NCBI GenBank assembly: GCA_964369445.1
Contig: CAYJFU010000010.1
Span: 1-41,691 of the forward strand
Reading direction: 5' to 3'
DNA from: CAYJBH01 sp964369445
GTDB lineage: Bacteria > Bacillota > Clostridia > Oscillospirales > Ruminococcaceae
Length of the DNA stretch: 41,691 nt
Made by a program: the position numbers and the translations under genes. Below the pieces are notes generated by a model. The model was not told the DNA's origin. It did not search any database and saw only the letters and a program-made list of their open reading frames with translations. Below, piece after piece: positions 23,085 through 31,790 of the stretch (position 1 is its first letter; each line of letters opens with the position of its first letter).

Positions 23085-24592
23085 TGAAACCTGTTCTTCT
23101 TTGTATCATGGACGGCTTTGGTGACGGTCGCCAGTACGAGGGCAACGCCATCATCGCCGCCGAGCCGAAAAGGCTTGACGATATATTTCACAGCTGTCCG
23201 ACGACGCTCATTGAGGCGTCGGGCATGGCGGTGGGCCTGCCGGAGGGGCAGATGGGCAACAGCGAGGTCGGTCACACAAATATAGGCGCAGGCCGTGTGG
23301 TCTATCAGGAGCTGACGAGAATCACAAAGTCCATTGCTGACGGCGATTTTTTCCAAAACGAAGCGCTGTGCAAGGCGGCTGATGCCGCCGCGGCAAGCGG
23401 TAACGCCATGCACCTTATCGGTCTTATGTCCGACGGTGGTGTGCACTCGCACAACACGCACATCTACGCGCTGATTAAACTTGCAAAGGAGCGCGGTGTC
23501 AAAAACGTCTACGTCCATGCACTTATGGACGGTCGCGATGTCTCCCCGACATCCGGCGCACAGTTTTTGCGTGAGTTACAACAGCAAATGGACACAATAG
23601 GCGGTAGCATAGCCACCGTTATGGGGCGCTACTACGCTATGGATAGAGATAACCGCTGGGAGCGTGTGGAAAAAGCATACGCGACAATGGTGTACGGCGA
23701 GGGCGAGTTTTGCGCCGATGCCGCCGCCGCAGTGGAAAAAAGCTATGCCGACAACGTCACCGACGAGTTTATCGTACCGTTTGTGGCGGACAAGGACGGC
23801 ACCATCAAGGCAAACGACAGCGTTGTGTTCTTTAACTTCCGTCCCGACAGAGCACGTGAGATTACACGCACATTTGTCGACGACAACTTTGACGGCTTTG
23901 AGCGCAAAAACGGACGTTTCCCACTGCACTACGTCTGCATGACGCAGTACGATGCCACAATGCCGAACGTCGACGTGGCTTTCAAGCCGGTTGCGCTGAC
24001 AAACACCCTCGGCGAGTATCTATCCAACCTCGGCAAAAAGCAATTGCGCATCGCCGAGACGGAAAAGTACGCGCACGTGACCTTCTTCTTTAACGGCGGT
24101 GTCGAAAAGGAATACGAGGGCGAGGACAGGGTGCTAATCAACTCCCCCAAGGTCGCGACATACGACCTACAACCGGAAATGTCCGCTTTTGAGGTCGCCG
24201 ACGAGGCGGTTAACAGGATAAAAAGCGGCAAGTACGACGTTATCATACTCAACTTTGCCAACTGCGACATGGTCGGGCACACCGGTGTATTTGACGCGGC
24301 TGTCAAGGCTGTCAAGGCTGTCAACGAGTGCGTGGGCAAGGTGGTTGATGCCGTCAACGAAATGGGCGGTGTTACAATCCTCACAGCAGACCACGGCAAC
24401 GCCGACAGGATGGTGGAAGACGATGGCTCGGTATTTACCGCGCACACGACAAACCCCGTACCACTTTCTATAATCGGCAAAAAATGCACACTGCGCGCCG
24501 GTGGCTGTCTTGCAGACATTGCCCCGACAATGCTGGAAATAATGGGTATAGAGCAACCGTCCGACATGACAGGCAAGTCGCTTATCCTTTAA
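23084..24592 (+). CDS. gpmI: 2,3-bisphosphoglycerate-independent phosphoglycerate mutase
   Basis: This is a 502-residue protein, slightly short of the usual 510. It begins PVLLCIMDGFG, with the first metal-site Asp, and has QMGNSEVGHTNIGAGRVVYQ with the Ser that is phosphorylated during catalysis. Later motifs are HALMDGRDVSP, MGRYYAMDRD, FFNFRPDRARE, NFANCDMVGHTG and TADHGNADRM, the last two holding manganese ligands. It converts 3- to 2-phosphoglycerate. It is coupled to tpiA by a one-base overlap and is followed by a strong hairpin. Confidence 0.98.
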   Translation: MKPVLLCIMDGFGDGRQYEGNAIIAAEPKRLDDIFHSCPTTLIEASGMAVGLPEGQMGNSEVGHTNIGAGRVVYQELTRITKSIADGDFFQNEALCKAADAAAASGNAMHLIGLMSDGGVHSHNTHIYALIKLAKERGVKNVYVHALMDGRDVSPTSGAQFLRELQQQMDTIGGSIATVMGRYYAMDRDNRWERVEKAYATMVYGEGEFCADAAAAVEKSYADNVTDEFIVPFVADKDGTIKANDSVVFFNFRPDRAREITRTFVDDNFDGFERKNGRFPLHYVCMTQYDATMPNVDVAFKPVALTNTLGEYLSNLGKKQLRIAETEKYAHVTFFFNGGVEKEYEGEDRVLINSPKVATYDLQPEMSAFEVADEAVNRIKSGKYDVIILNFANCDMVGHTGVFDAAVKAVKAVNECVGKVVDAVNEMGGVTILTADHGNADRMVEDDGSVFTAHTTNPVPLSIIGKKCTLRAGGCLADIAPTMLEIMGIEQPSDMTGKSLIL

Positions 24593-24600
24593 TGAATGTG

Positions 24601-24643
24601 TTTGGTATACTTTCCCCGCCTATAGCGGAGGAAGTATACCAAA
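24601..24643 (+). terminator. Hairpin between gpmI and serC
   Basis: TTTGGTATACTTTCCCCGC (24601-24619) pairs with GCGGAGGAAGTATACCAAA (24625-24643) across loop CTATA, nearly perfect over 19 bp. There is no U tract after it, so it is not a standard intrinsic terminator; it may lower read-through into serC or stabilise the upstream mRNA end. It belongs to a hairpin family seen at 6255 and 39195. Confidence 0.7.
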
Positions 24644-24682
24644 ACGAAATACCGCCGGATAATTTCACTATAAAGGAATTTT

Positions 24683-25762
24683 ATGCAAAGAGTTTATAAT
24701 TTTTCCGCAGGTCCGTCGCAACTTCCACTGCCGGTACTGGAGCAGATAAACAGCGAATTGCTATGTTACGGCGACAGCGGCCAGTCGGTTATGGAGATGA
24801 GCCACCGCAGTCCGGCTTATGATGCCATTTTTAAAGGCGCTAAGCAGAGCATCAAGGACGTTTTGAGTGTGCCGGACAACTATGAAATACTTTTTATACA
24901 GGGTGGCGCGTCGATGCAGTTTGACATGCTGGCGCAGAACCTAAAAAAGAACGGCAAAGCTGACTACATCGTCACCGGCGAGTTTAGCGGTAAGGCGGCA
25001 AAGGCGGCCAAAAACATCACCGATGCACATGTCGTTGCAACCGGCGAGGGCTGTAACTTTTCAAAACTGCCCAACCTTGCGGATATGAAACCGCGCGAGG
25101 GCAGTGACTATCTGCACCTGTGCTACAACAACACGATATTCGGCACGCGTTTTCACGACCTGCCGGAGTGCGGCGATGTGCCGATAGTTGCCGACATGAG
25201 CAGTTGCATCATGAGCGAGCCTGTCGACGTGTCGCGCTACGGCATGATTTATGCCGGCGCACAGAAAAACATGGGACCTGCCGGTTTTGCGCTTGTGATC
25301 ATCCGCAAGGATTTACTGGAGCGCTCAGACAGTGCACTGCCGCTGATGTCCAACTATAATACATACGTCAAGTCCGACAGTATGCACAACACGCCGCCGA
25401 CATTTGCCATCTACGTGGCAGGTCTTGTGGCGAACTGGGTGCAAAACACCGTGGGCGGACTTGAAAACATGGCAAAACTGAACGCAGAAAAGGCCGCCGT
25501 GCTTTACGATTACATCGACGGTAGCTCACTGTTTAGCAACGGTGTCGACCCCTCCTGCCGCAGTATGATGAATGTTACCTTCACCACCGGCGACAAGGAT
25601 GCCGACGCGCGTTTTTGCAAGGAAGCGGCCGCCGCAGGTTTTGCAAATCTTAAAGGTCACCGCCTTGTCGGTGGTATGCGCGCCTCTATCTACAACGCCA
25701 TGCCAAAAGAGGGCATTGTTAAGCTAACACAGTTTATGAGTGATTTTGAAAAAAATGTATAA
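24683..25762 (+). CDS. serC: Phosphoserine aminotransferase
   Basis: This is a 359-residue class V aminotransferase of normal length. It begins RVYNFSAGPSQLPLPVLEQ, has GNSVMEMSHRS-like GQSVMEMSHRSPAYD, the pyridoxal-phosphate loop FIQGGASMQF, ADMSSCIMSEPVDVSRYGMIYAGAQKNMGPAG with the PLP lysine in AQKN, and a final GGMRASIYNAMP. It converts 3-phosphohydroxypyruvate and glutamate to phosphoserine. AAAGGA lies upstream. It overlaps serA by a few codons. With GpmI just upstream it sits at the branch where 3-phosphoglycerate leaves glycolysis. Confidence 0.98.
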   Translation: MQRVYNFSAGPSQLPLPVLEQINSELLCYGDSGQSVMEMSHRSPAYDAIFKGAKQSIKDVLSVPDNYEILFIQGGASMQFDMLAQNLKKNGKADYIVTGEFSGKAAKAAKNITDAHVVATGEGCNFSKLPNLADMKPREGSDYLHLCYNNTIFGTRFHDLPECGDVPIVADMSSCIMSEPVDVSRYGMIYAGAQKNMGPAGFALVIIRKDLLERSDSALPLMSNYNTYVKSDSMHNTPPTFAIYVAGLVANWVQNTVGGLENMAKLNAEKAAVLYDYIDGSSLFSNGVDPSCRSMMNVTFTTGDKDADARFCKEAAAAGFANLKGHRLVGGMRASIYNAMPKEGIVKLTQFMSDFEKNV

Positions 25763-26929
25763 AATAAAAACAAGAAACAGCATCAGTGAAAAGGGTTTAA
25801 GCCGCTTGACGTCACCACTTTTTAACGTGTCGGAGGACACACAGGACCCGCACGCAATACTTGTACGCAGTAGCGTTATCGCCACCGAAGAGTTGAGCGA
25901 AGAGTTGCTTTGCATCGCAAGGGCGGGTGCCGGTTATAACAACATTCCCGTCGCGGAGTGCACAAAAAAAGGCATCGTTGCCTTTAACACCCCCGGCGCG
26001 AACGCAAACGCCGTCAAGGAGCTTACGATAGCCGGACTTATCGCCTCCTGCCGCAACCTTTGTGACGGTGTACAGTGGGCAAAAANNNNNNNNNNAACGA
26101 GGGTGACAGCGTGCCCTCACTTGTCGAAAAGGGCAAGTCGCAGTTTGTTGGCCCCGAAATAGCCGGCAAAAAGCTTGGTGTTATCGGACTTGGCGCTATC
26201 GGCGTGCTCGTCGCCAACGCGGCAATGCACCTCGGACTTGAGGTTTATGGCTACGATCCGTACATATCGGTTCAAGCTGCTTGGAACCTGTCACGCGGTG
26301 TTAAACACTGTGTCAACCTGTCCGATTTGACGGCGCAGTGCGATTTTATATCCTTGCACCTGCCGGTCAATGACAAGACAAAGGGCTTTGTCAACGAGAG
26401 CGTCCTGTCAAACATGAAGGACGGCGCACGCATACTCAACTTTGCACGTGGCGACCTTGTCGTGACAAAAGACGTACTCAGCGCACTTGCCGAGGGCAAG
26501 CTATGTGGCTATATAACCGACTTCCCGACGCAGGAGCTCATTGACGTGCCGGGTGTACTTGCAATACCGCATCTGGGCGCCTCCTCCCCCGAGAGCGAGG
26601 AAAATTGTGCCGTTATGGCAGTCTCACAGACCGCTGCTTACCTGACAAAGGGTGAGATAATTAACAGCGTCAACATGCCGAGTGTACGGCTTGACAGCTT
26701 TAGCGGTAGCAGGATTTGCGTTATAAATGAGAACCACAGCGGTGTTATCAACGCCATTACCGGCTGTCTTAGCAACGCTAACCTCAACATTGACAACCTT
26801 GTCAACAAAAGTCGCGGTGACATTGCTTACACCGTACTGGATATTGCAAATAGTGTACCACAGCAGGTGCTCAATGACATAGTCGCTATAAATGGAGTTA
26901 TCCGCGCAAGGGTTATTGGGTTACATTGA
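25755..26929 (+). CDS. serA: D-3-phosphoglycerate dehydrogenase (short form), interrupted by N gap
   Basis: The protein is about 390 residues, the short ACT-ended form common in Clostridia. The N-terminal part has ILVRSSVI and ARAGAGYNNIPVAECTKKGI, then NAVKELTIAGLIASCRN. After the gap come the NAD motif GVIGLGAIGVLVANAA, ILNFARGDLV with the active-site Arg, and PHLGASSPESEENCA with the His of the catalytic pair. The C-terminus from RICVINENHSGVINAI is an ACT domain. The 10-N run at 26086-26095 breaks the frame as drawn; if the gene is intact the real gap must be 2 mod 3 bases long. The start ATG 25755 lies inside serC and overlaps it by eight bases. It oxidises 3-phosphoglycerate, the first step of serine synthesis. 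Confidence 0.92.
26086..26095. other. Assembly gap of 10 N in serA
   Basis: Frames before and after the gap differ by one base, which is best explained by a wrong gap size rather than a mutation. Confidence 0.95.
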
Positions 26930-27060
26930 TAATGTCGGCTATGCTAAAAGCTTCAGCAAAATTTTTATCATCTATCACAAACACCTCATTAATACACAGA
27001 TTATTGCTTGCACTTTTAGTTGAAGCTGACAAAAACCCCACTCTTGTTTACACAAATCTT

Positions 27061-27171
27061 TTTTTCAACACACCCTATTGAAAAGCTGTCGTTTAAAGCA
27101 TCTATACATTACATTTTCGGTTGCATCCCTCCGTCCGGAGCAGGGGAAAGTAACCAAAGGGTGTTGAAAAA
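27061..27171. repeat. Inverted-repeat block in front of lacZ
   Basis: TTTTTCAACACACCCT (27061-27076) and AGGGTGTTGAAAAA (27158-27171) are inverted copies differing by a two-base gap, about 80 bp apart. Between them is a smaller stem CTCCG-TC-CGGAG (about 27129-27140). The block ends 58 bp before lacZ. It could be a small mobile element remnant or a leader structure. No clear promoter was found in 26930-27229. Confidence 0.55.
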
Positions 27172-27229
27172 TCGACTTTGCACTAACCGAAACAAATTCA
27201 CAACACACACGTTTAATCGGAGGACGACG

Positions 27230-30200
27230 ATGCCGCAACCGCTCTTTACCGATAAGAGCTTTGCAAACCAAGGCTGTGAGACCGTGACCGCGGTCGGCTT
27301 TGGTTATGACAGGATATCCGATGCACGAGCAGACAGGATAAGCGAGCACTATACCTGCCTTGACGGACAGTGGGATTTTTTGTACTACAGTAGTGTGACG
27401 AAACTGCCCGAGGGGATCGAGACGGTGACGGAATTTACCGATGCCGTCCGTTTATCTGTGCCGTCAAACTGGCAACTGTACCGTATGACAGAGGGACATG
27501 TGCCCTTTGACGTGCCCATTTATTCCAACATAGGGTATCCGCACCCCGTTGATACGCGTCAGATCCCTCACATCGACGAGGAGCTTAACAGCGTAGGAGT
27601 TTATCACCGCACCTTTGAGGTCACCACCTCCATGCTCGAGCGCGAGCTGTTCCTGCGCTTTGACGGCATAAACTCTTGCGGCGAGGTCTATGTCAACGGC
27701 AACTATGTCGGTTACTGTCAGTCCTCGTTTGACGCGCACCGCTTTGGCATCACGGAATTTGTCAATGTCGGCGTAAATCACGTCACTGTCATCGTCTACC
27801 GCTACAGTTTTGGCAGTTACCTTGAGGATCAGGACATGTGGCGCGTGTCCGGCATATTCCGTTCTGTTTATCTGTGCGGCGAGCCTATCTATCGCATCGA
27901 CGATTACAGCGTTCAAACGTTACTATCGTCCGACTACACCTCCGCCGCTTTTGTCGTTAAGGCAAACATAAAGCTGCTTGCCGCCATCGACGCGGTGGAA
28001 CTTTGGGCGATACTTTACGACAACAATGGTAAAATAATCACAAAGGGTCAGGCGGTTGCAAGTGCGCCTCAGCTAAACGACACTGTCACCCTCACCTCTG
28101 ACATCATAACGCCGGCGCTGTGGAGCGACGAGGCACCCAATCTTTACCGATTGGTGGTATTTTTGCAGGACAACTTCGGCAACATGCTTGACATGCGCGC
28201 CTGCAAGGTCGGTTTTCGTGAGATAAAGGTGCAAAAGGGAACCGAAGACACCCCACCCTGCCTGCTGTTAAATGGAAAACCGGTGAAGATATTCGGTGTC
28301 AACCGCCATGAATGGCATCCGGCTTACGGTCATGCGGTGCCAAAACAGGTGACAAAGCAGGATTTATTCCTGCTAAAACGACACAACATCAACGCCGTCC
28401 GCACGGCGCACTACCCAAACAGCGACTATTTTTACGAGCTGTGCGATGAACTGGGTATACTCGTCATGAGCGAGACCAACCTTGAAACCCACGGACTGCC
28501 CGGCATACTGCGCTCACATGCGAAGGTGTTTGAAAAGCACTGCCTGTCGCGGCTGAGTGCTATGGTGACGCGCCTTAAAAATCACCCGTCTGTCGTGTTT
28601 TGGTCGCTTGGCAACGAGTCGGATTTTTCGTCGGTATTCAAAAGAATGTATCAGCGTTGNNNNNNNNNNGAGCTGGACAACACGCGCCCCGTTCACTACG
28701 AGGGGGATATAAACCTCGAGGCGAGTGATGTGTTCAGCCAGATGTACACCCCGCTGGAGTCGGTGGTAAAACACGGTCTAGGGCGTGCGTTTTGGATTGG
28801 CTGTTCCACAAAAAAACTGCACTATGTCAAGCAGACGCTTTCAGCCAGGTATCGTGAGGTTCCCTTTATCCTGTGCGAGTACGCGCACGCAATGGGTAAT
28901 TCTCTTGGCAACTTTAAAGATTACACCGATGCATTCCGCAAATACGACATACTCAGCGGCGGTTTTATCTGGGATTTTGCCGACATGGCAATTTATGACG
29001 GTCAAAAATACTGCTACGGCGGCGATTTTAATGACCTGCCGAACGATAAAAATTTCTGCTTTAACGGCATATTCAGCGCCGACAGGTCGTGCAACCCTGC
29101 CGCGCATGAGGTCAAACAGTGCTATTCGCCCGTTAAAATGCTGTTAAAGGACGGCGTGTTGACGGTCAAGAGCGAACGGCGGTTTACGACCTTTGAAAAC
29201 GCTGTCGCCGTGTGGGAGTACCGCGAAAACGGCTTTCCGACACAGCGTGGCGAGCTGCCATTGCAACCGATACCGCCCGGTGGTGGCGCGACGTTACAGA
29301 TTCCCTGCAAGCGAGGTGACGCAAACAAAACCGCCGATTTGGTTGTGTTTTTCCGCGACATGCAAAAGCACCGATGGTCAAGCGATGACACGACGCTGTG
29401 CAGCTGTCACGAGCGGTTGCGTACCGAGCAGGTTGCCATCCCTACACCGTCCCCGACCGTTATAACCTCGGCAAGCGGTTTTGAGATGCGCGGCGGCGAT
29501 TTGGTGGTGCACATTGACGCGACGACAGGGTATGTCACAAGCATCGAAGCGGAGGGCACCGAACTGTTGACATCCCCCATTAAACCGCAGATAAGCCGTG
29601 TGCCGATCGACAATGACAGGTGCGAAATACTGCCTGACATAATGAAAAAGCGCATGAACATCGGTTTTTGGCAAAAGGCTGAGGAGCAATTGCGACTGGG
29701 TGGTGTAAAAGAGGAACACGACAAGATTGTCTGCACCTTTGTTGCGCCGGGTATCAAGCGCATGGAGGTACGTTACTATATCTCCTTTAAGGGCGAGTTT
29801 TGCGTGGATTTTACTGTTGTGCCCACACTGGATGGCGAGCGCTTTGGCATAACATTCGAGACCTGCGAGCTTATATCACACCTTGCGATGTTCGGCAAAG
29901 GACCGCATGAGAACTATGTTGACAGGTTGTCCTCTTGCGTGCCGACCGTCATGCAGGGGAGCATAAAAAGCCTGTGCCACAACTACCTCTACCCGCAAGA
30001 AAACGGCAACCGCACCGATGTGCAGTGGTTAATGCTCTACGGCGAGCACCACTCACTTTATATAAAAACGCTGACAAGCGGCATATCCGCATCGGTTCAT
30101 CCATACACAAAGCAGGCGCTTAAGACTGCCACACACAGTGCGTTTTTGCAAAAGGGCAAACGCGCAACGGTCAATTTAGATGTTGGTCAGTGTGGTGTCG

Positions 30201-30304
30201 GCGGCGACATGCCCGGTGTGGGAATGGTTAAGGACAAGTACAAATTGAAGCCCGGCAGAGCATACACCATGAGCCTCTGCCTACAAAGCATAAGGAGAAG
30301 TTAG
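27230..30304 (+). CDS. lacZ: Beta-galactosidase, glycoside hydrolase family 2
   Basis: This is about 1024 residues, the length of classic LacZ. The start at 27230 has GGAGG upstream; an in-frame start at 27020 is unlikely because it runs through the inverted repeat. The N-terminal sugar-binding domain has LDGQWDFLYY, VPSNWQLY, PIYSNIGYPHP and DQDMWRVSGIFRSVYL. The acid/base Glu is about residue 463 (LGNESD) and the nucleophile about 550 (FILCEYAHAMGNSLGNF). The C-terminal beta-galactosidase small-chain domain has FGKGPHENYVDR and LYPQENGNRTDVQW. Oddities are GNESD rather than GNESG, and GFIWDFADMA where LacZ usually has WDWVDQ. It cleaves lactose and related galactosides, and is followed by galM with one base between. 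Confidence 0.95.
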   Translation: MPQPLFTDKSFANQGCETVTAVGFGYDRISDARADRISEHYTCLDGQWDFLYYSSVTKLPEGIETVTEFTDAVRLSVPSNWQLYRMTEGHVPFDVPIYSNIGYPHPVDTRQIPHIDEELNSVGVYHRTFEVTTSMLERELFLRFDGINSCGEVYVNGNYVGYCQSSFDAHRFGITEFVNVGVNHVTVIVYRYSFGSYLEDQDMWRVSGIFRSVYLCGEPIYRIDDYSVQTLLSSDYTSAAFVVKANIKLLAAIDAVELWAILYDNNGKIITKGQAVASAPQLNDTVTLTSDIITPALWSDEAPNLYRLVVFLQDNFGNMLDMRACKVGFREIKVQKGTEDTPPCLLLNGKPVKIFGVNRHEWHPAYGHAVPKQVTKQDLFLLKRHNINAVRTAHYPNSDYFYELCDELGILVMSETNLETHGLPGILRSHAKVFEKHCLSRLSAMVTRLKNHPSVVFWSLGNESDFSSVFKRMYQRXXXXELDNTRPVHYEGDINLEASDVFSQMYTPLESVVKHGLGRAFWIGCSTKKLHYVKQTLSARYREVPFILCEYAHAMGNSLGNFKDYTDAFRKYDILSGGFIWDFADMAIYDGQKYCYGGDFNDLPNDKNFCFNGIFSADRSCNPAAHEVKQCYSPVKMLLKDGVLTVKSERRFTTFENAVAVWEYRENGFPTQRGELPLQPIPPGGGATLQIPCKRGDANKTADLVVFFRDMQKHRWSSDDTTLCSCHERLRTEQVAIPTPSPTVITSASGFEMRGGDLVVHIDATTGYVTSIEAEGTELLTSPIKPQISRVPIDNDRCEILPDIMKKRMNIGFWQKAEEQLRLGGVKEEHDKIVCTFVAPGIKRMEVRYYISFKGEFCVDFTVVPTLDGERFGITFETCELISHLAMFGKGPHENYVDRLSSCVPTVMQGSIKSLCHNYLYPQENGNRTDVQWLMLYGEHHSLYIKTLTSGISASVHPYTKQALKTATHSAFLQKGKRATVNLDVGQCGVGGDMPGVGMVKDKYKLKPGRAYTMSLCLQSIRRS
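28660..28669. other. Assembly gap of 10 N in lacZ
   Basis: The frame is kept across the gap. It falls about 15 residues after the acid/base Glu, before ELDNTRPVHYEG. Confidence 0.95.
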
Positions 30305-30305
30305 C

Positions 30306-31349
30306 ATGAAACCATTTAAAAAAGCGCTGTTTGGTGAGTTAAACGGTGCACCAGTGCACAGCTACACCCTCACAAACGACAGCGGAACATCTATGTCCGT
30401 TATCGACCTCGGTGCGGCAATCACTCACCTTTTTATTGCCGATAAGGACGGCAAATCCACCGACATCGTGCTTGCATACAAGACCGTTGAGGAGTATGCC
30501 GACAACACCACCTATTTTGGCGCCTTTGTCGGACGCGTCGCAAACCGCATCATCGACAGCACCTTTGAAATTGACGGCGTTACATACAACGTTGACGTCA
30601 ATATGCCCCCACACTCATTGCACGGCGGTTTTAAAGGCTACAGCTTTAGGATTTTGGACGTTGAAGCGCAGGACAACAGCCTTACTTTCACCTTTACCGA
30701 TCCTGATGGCACCTGTGGTTTCCCCGGCACGCTGGACTGCACCGTCTATTACGAACTGACCGAGGACAACAAGATTATCATGCGCTATAATGCCACCTGC
30801 GACAAAAAGAGCATCATAAACCTCACAAATCACAGCTACTTTAACCTTAACGGCCATAATGCCGGCGATATTTACGACCATGTGTTGAGAATAGATGCCG
30901 ACCGCTTTACCGAAAACGAGCAGATGGGCACACCGACAGGCATAATATTGGACGTTGAGGGTACACCGCACGACTTTAGGGTTGCAAAGCCCATCGGCCA
31001 GGACATAAACGGCGAGCATCCGCAGGTAGCAATGTACGGCGGTTATGACAACAACTTTATCATCAACGACCCCAACGGCGGAACAACACCGATAACCGAG
31101 CTTTACAGCCCCAAAAGTGGCATCGGATTAAAAGTTTACACGACAAAACCGGCAATCCAACTTTACACAAGCAACATGTTAAAGCCGGTAGTCGGCAAGG
31201 ACGAGGCGCAGTACAAAGAACATTGTGCACTTTGCCTAGAAACGCAGTTTTGCCCCGGCGCACGCCCGTTTGAGGGTTTCTGTGACATAACTATCTCACC
31301 TGAAAAACCGTACAAACACGAGACAGTCTATGAACTGTATGTTAAATAA
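30306..31349 (+). CDS. galM: Aldose 1-epimerase (galactose mutarotase)
   Basis: This is a 347-residue protein of normal length. Conserved segments are YFGAFVGRVANRI near residue 75, PHSLHGGFKGYSFRIL with the first catalytic His region, NLTNHSYFNLNGHNAGDIYDH with the second, and CLETQFCPGARPFEGF with the catalytic Glu. It equilibrates alpha and beta anomers of galactose or glucose, which feeds the Leloir pathway after lactose cleavage. AAGGAG lies upstream. It directly follows lacZ and overlaps the next small gene by one base, so all three form an operon. Confidence 0.97.
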   Translation: MKPFKKALFGELNGAPVHSYTLTNDSGTSMSVIDLGAAITHLFIADKDGKSTDIVLAYKTVEEYADNTTYFGAFVGRVANRIIDSTFEIDGVTYNVDVNMPPHSLHGGFKGYSFRILDVEAQDNSLTFTFTDPDGTCGFPGTLDCTVYYELTEDNKIIMRYNATCDKKSIINLTNHSYFNLNGHNAGDIYDHVLRIDADRFTENEQMGTPTGIILDVEGTPHDFRVAKPIGQDINGEHPQVAMYGGYDNNFIINDPNGGTTPITELYSPKSGIGLKVYTTKPAIQLYTSNMLKPVVGKDEAQYKEHCALCLETQFCPGARPFEGFCDITISPEKPYKHETVYELYVK

Positions 31350-31522
31350 TGGATAAAATCAAGATAGACAGAATAAACGAACTTGCGCGAAAGGCGCGCA
31401 CCACTCAACTCAGCACCGAGGAACTTGCCGAGCAGGACGCACTGCGCAAGGAGTATGTCCGCTTAATACGCAACAACTTCGAACGTCAGTTGCAGGACAT
31501 CGTTGTCGCAAAGCCGGAATAA
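31349..31522 (+). CDS. DUF896 (YnzC-like) small protein
   Basis: This is a 57-residue protein. It reads MDKIKIDRINELARKART, then ELAEQDALRKEYVRLIRNNF and a short end AKPE, which is the DUF896 pattern (two helices forming a hairpin). B. subtilis YnzC belongs to this family; its role is not firmly known. The ATG overlaps the galM stop by one base (TAATG), so it is translated with the lacZ-galM operon. Confidence 0.9.
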   Translation: MDKIKIDRINELARKARTTQLSTEELAEQDALRKEYVRLIRNNFERQLQDIVVAKPE

Positions 31523-31647
31523 ACCGTAGATTGTCCTTTAAAACGGCAGAAACTACACATTTAACAGTTGTTCAACTTAAATACGACACAAGATTGCCCA
31601 GCAGAAATTTTGCCTATCACGGCTGAGGATTTGTGTGCTACGCACTG

Positions 31648-31790
31648 TTCCTTTTACAGTCCACCGGACTTTTAATTCTGCCGTCGGCAAAACCAAAATA
31701 TACTTTGTGCATTACTGATACGACAACGAAGATATGCGGAATTTTTGCCCGGAAGGTGTGGTGGTTTTTAAGTTGAATAACTATAATAGA
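31648..31790 (+). repeat. Degenerate dispersed repeat, copy B
   Basis: The order of blocks is the same as in copies A and C: a mini-hairpin AGTCC-ACC-GGACT (31658-31670), TTTTAATTCTGCCGT, GGCAAAACC, then GGAATTTTTGCC and TGGTTTTTAAGTTGAATAAC. The right end runs into the predicted start of the DUF3810 gene. Nothing else is recognised in 31523-31733. Confidence 0.65.

Noticed and set aside
23929..24576. A 215-codon frame on the minus strand
   Set aside because: It is antisense to gpmI; composition is typical of a shadow frame.
26075..26162. serA as a frameshifted pseudogene
   Set aside because: The frame change coincides exactly with the 10-N gap and both halves are well conserved, so a wrong gap size is the simpler explanation.
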